From: Campylobacter sp. RM16704 | Lineage (GTDB): Bacteria > Campylobacterota > Campylobacteria > Campylobacterales > Campylobacteraceae | DNA: 64,000 nt | Assembly (NCBI RefSeq): GCF_000816245.1 | Contig: NZ_CP007769.1 | Span: 714,464-778,463, forward strand | Direction: 5' to 3' | In this document: piece after piece, positions 62,856 through 64,000 of the stretch | Position numbering within the stretch: the stretch's first letter is position 1 | Layout: each line of letters begins with the position of its first letter | Translations under genes and position numbers: made by a program | The notes under the pieces: model-generated | Database searches by the model: none | The model's input: the letters and a program-made list of their open reading frames with translations, nothing else | What the model was told of the DNA's origin: nothing

Positions 62856-64000
62856 TCTTCAAGCCTTCTTATACTTGCACCTAATTTTTTAAATTTTTCT
62901 TCTAAATTTTCATAGCCCCTATCAAGATGATAAATTCTATGAATTTTACTTGTTCCTTTAGCTGCTAAAGCTGCTAAAATTAAAGCCGAAGATGCACGCA
63001 AGTCAGTAGCCATAACATCAGCCCCTAAAAGCTCTTTGGAACCATTTATAGTAGCAATATGCCCATTTAATCTTATATCAGCTCCCATTCTTAAAAGTTC
63101 ACTCACATGCATAAAACGATTTTCAAACAATCTTTCATCAATAATACTTGTACCACTCGCTTTTAAAGCCAAAGCCATAAATTGTGCTTGCATATCCGTT
63201 GGAAAACCTGGATATTCACTAGTTAAAATTTCAACCGGCTTAATTTCTTTAGCAGGGTTGATGCTAACACTATTTTCATTTACATCAAAACTAAATCCCA
63301 TTTGTTCTAGCTTTGCTAAAACTGCACTAAGATGGTTTGCATTAACTTTTTTAAGAGTAATTTTTGAGTTAGTGATGGCTCCTGCACACAAGTAAGTTCC
63401 TGCTTCAATGCGATCAGGTATAATCTCAAAAGGTTTAAATTCTAAAAGTTCTCCACTTGTGCCATAAATTTCAAGTTCAGAAGATCCTATGCCTTGTATA
63501 TCAAGTCCAGCCTGAGCTAAAACCTCACAAAGTTGCACCACTTCAGGCTCTTTAGCAACATTTAAAAGTCTAGTTTTACCATAAGCTAAGGCTGCAGCCA
63601 TGATGATATTTTCACTACCAGTAACGGTGATTTTATCAAACATCACATCAGCACCTTTGAGTTTTCCACTAGCTACTACATAACCTTGTTTAATTTCAAT
63701 ATTAGCTCCCATTTTTTCTAAAGCTAAAAGGTGTAAATCAATAGGGCGTTGTCCTATAGCACAACCTCCAGGTAAAGAAACTTCACAATTTCCAAATCTG
63801 GCTAGTAAGGGTCCTAGAGTAAGTATAGAAGCACGCATTTTACGCACTATGTCATATTTTGCTATAGTTTTATTTAGATTATTTGTATTTATCTTTGCGA
63901 AATTGTTTTTAAAGGTATAATTTGCTCCTAAATTTTCAAGCAAAGAAAGTAGGGTACAAATATCTGCAACATTTGGTAAATTTGAAATTTGCACTTCATT
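62852..64000 (-). CDS. murA: UDP-GlcNAc 1-carboxyvinyltransferase MurA (5' end beyond the window)
   Basis: The frame runs off the right edge, so roughly the first 35-40 residues are missing; a GTG at 63994 is an internal Val codon, not the start. It catalyses the first step of peptidoglycan synthesis from PEP. The catalytic Cys loop [17 protein letters not shown] and the C-terminal motif [21 protein letters not shown] and [22 protein letters not shown] are intact. Located next to moeA as in C. jejuni. Confidence 0.95.
   Translation of the reverse strand, partial: NEVQISNLPNVADICTLLSLLENLGANYTFKNNFAKINTNNLNKTIAKYDIVRKMRASILTLGPLLARFGNCEVSLPGGCAIGQRPIDLHLLALEKMGANIEIKQGYVVASGKLKGADVMFDKITVTGSENIIMAAALAYGKTRLLNVAKEPEVVQLCEVLAQAGLDIQGIGSSELEIYGTSGELLEFKPFEIIPDRIEAGTYLCAGAITNSKITLKKVNANHLSAVLAKLEQMGFSFDVNENSVSINPAKEIKPVEILTSEYPGFPTDMQAQFMALALKASGTSIIDERLFENRFMHVSELLRMGADIRLNGHIATINGSKELLGADVMATDLRASSALILAALAAKGTSKIHRIYHLDRGYENLEEKFKKLGASIRRLEE

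Overview
The window is a low-GC, gene-dense bacterial chromosome segment whose proteins and local gene order are those of a thermotolerant Campylobacter. Examples are the pst operon, hypF-B-C-D-E-A, cprS-cprR-htrA-cbpA-hspR, hemA-proS-hemC-ubiD-flaG-fliD-fliS, era-hslU-hslV-rplI-argG and speA-hisS-tmk-coaD-ubiX-flgA. The syntenic blocks I recall from C. jejuni appear here joined in a different order, which suggests a relative such as the C. lari group. That species placement is an inference from memory, not an alignment. There is no rRNA operon, CRISPR array, insertion sequence or prophage. Two mononucleotide G tracts of the phase-variable kind are present, a G9 inside a gene and a G10 inside a promoter.

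Layout. 1-6.5 kb: a truncated gene, ferritin, and the two-component pair phosR/phosS divergent from pstSCAB, with a pho-box-like element between them. 6.6-10.8 kb: a DUF2920 gene with a G9 tract, a MATE exporter, a YgjP-like metallopeptidase and a peptidase E with a Tat-like signal. 10.8-18 kb: the hydrogenase maturation operon, led by a 504-codon gene of unknown function. 18-22 kb: a decayed msrA, a DUF2892 membrane protein, a Crp/Fnr regulator, tpx and a UvrD-like helicase. 22-29.4 kb: cprRS, htrA, cbpA-hspR, a KefB-type antiporter and a HAD phosphatase. 29.4-40.8 kb: prenyl diphosphate synthase, haem genes, proS, ubiD, then flaG-fliD-fliS and rnpB. 40.8-51.7 kb: two PilO/PilM-like proteins, era, hslUV, rplI and argG on the minus strand; an S4 protein, tsaE, lptB, rpoN and a PLP-binding protein on the plus strand; then murG-cysE. 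51.8-52.9 kb: a small accessory island (phase-variable promoter, putative OGG-fold protein, small exported protein). 52.9-58.2 kb: the speA...flgA operon. 58.2-61.7 kb: an accessory cluster of non-housekeeping genes with sigma54 and sigma28 promoter signatures, a C39-peptidase remnant and tRNA-Gly. 61.7-64 kb: moeA and the 3' part of murA.

Functional links. Phosphate sensing (PhosRS) sits beside its expected target (PstSCAB). UbiX (56973-57557) should supply the prenylated flavin used by UbiD (35334-37127), and the polyprenyl synthase at 30137 supplies the quinone tail. RpoN (48230-49477) is the sigma factor expected to read the two GG-N10-GC promoters at 58305 and 60923. HspR has a HAIR-like operator in front of its own operon.

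The least described parts are the flagellar-regulated cluster at 58.3-61.7 kb, the G10-controlled pair at 51.8-52.8 kb, and the unknown gene leading the hyp operon.
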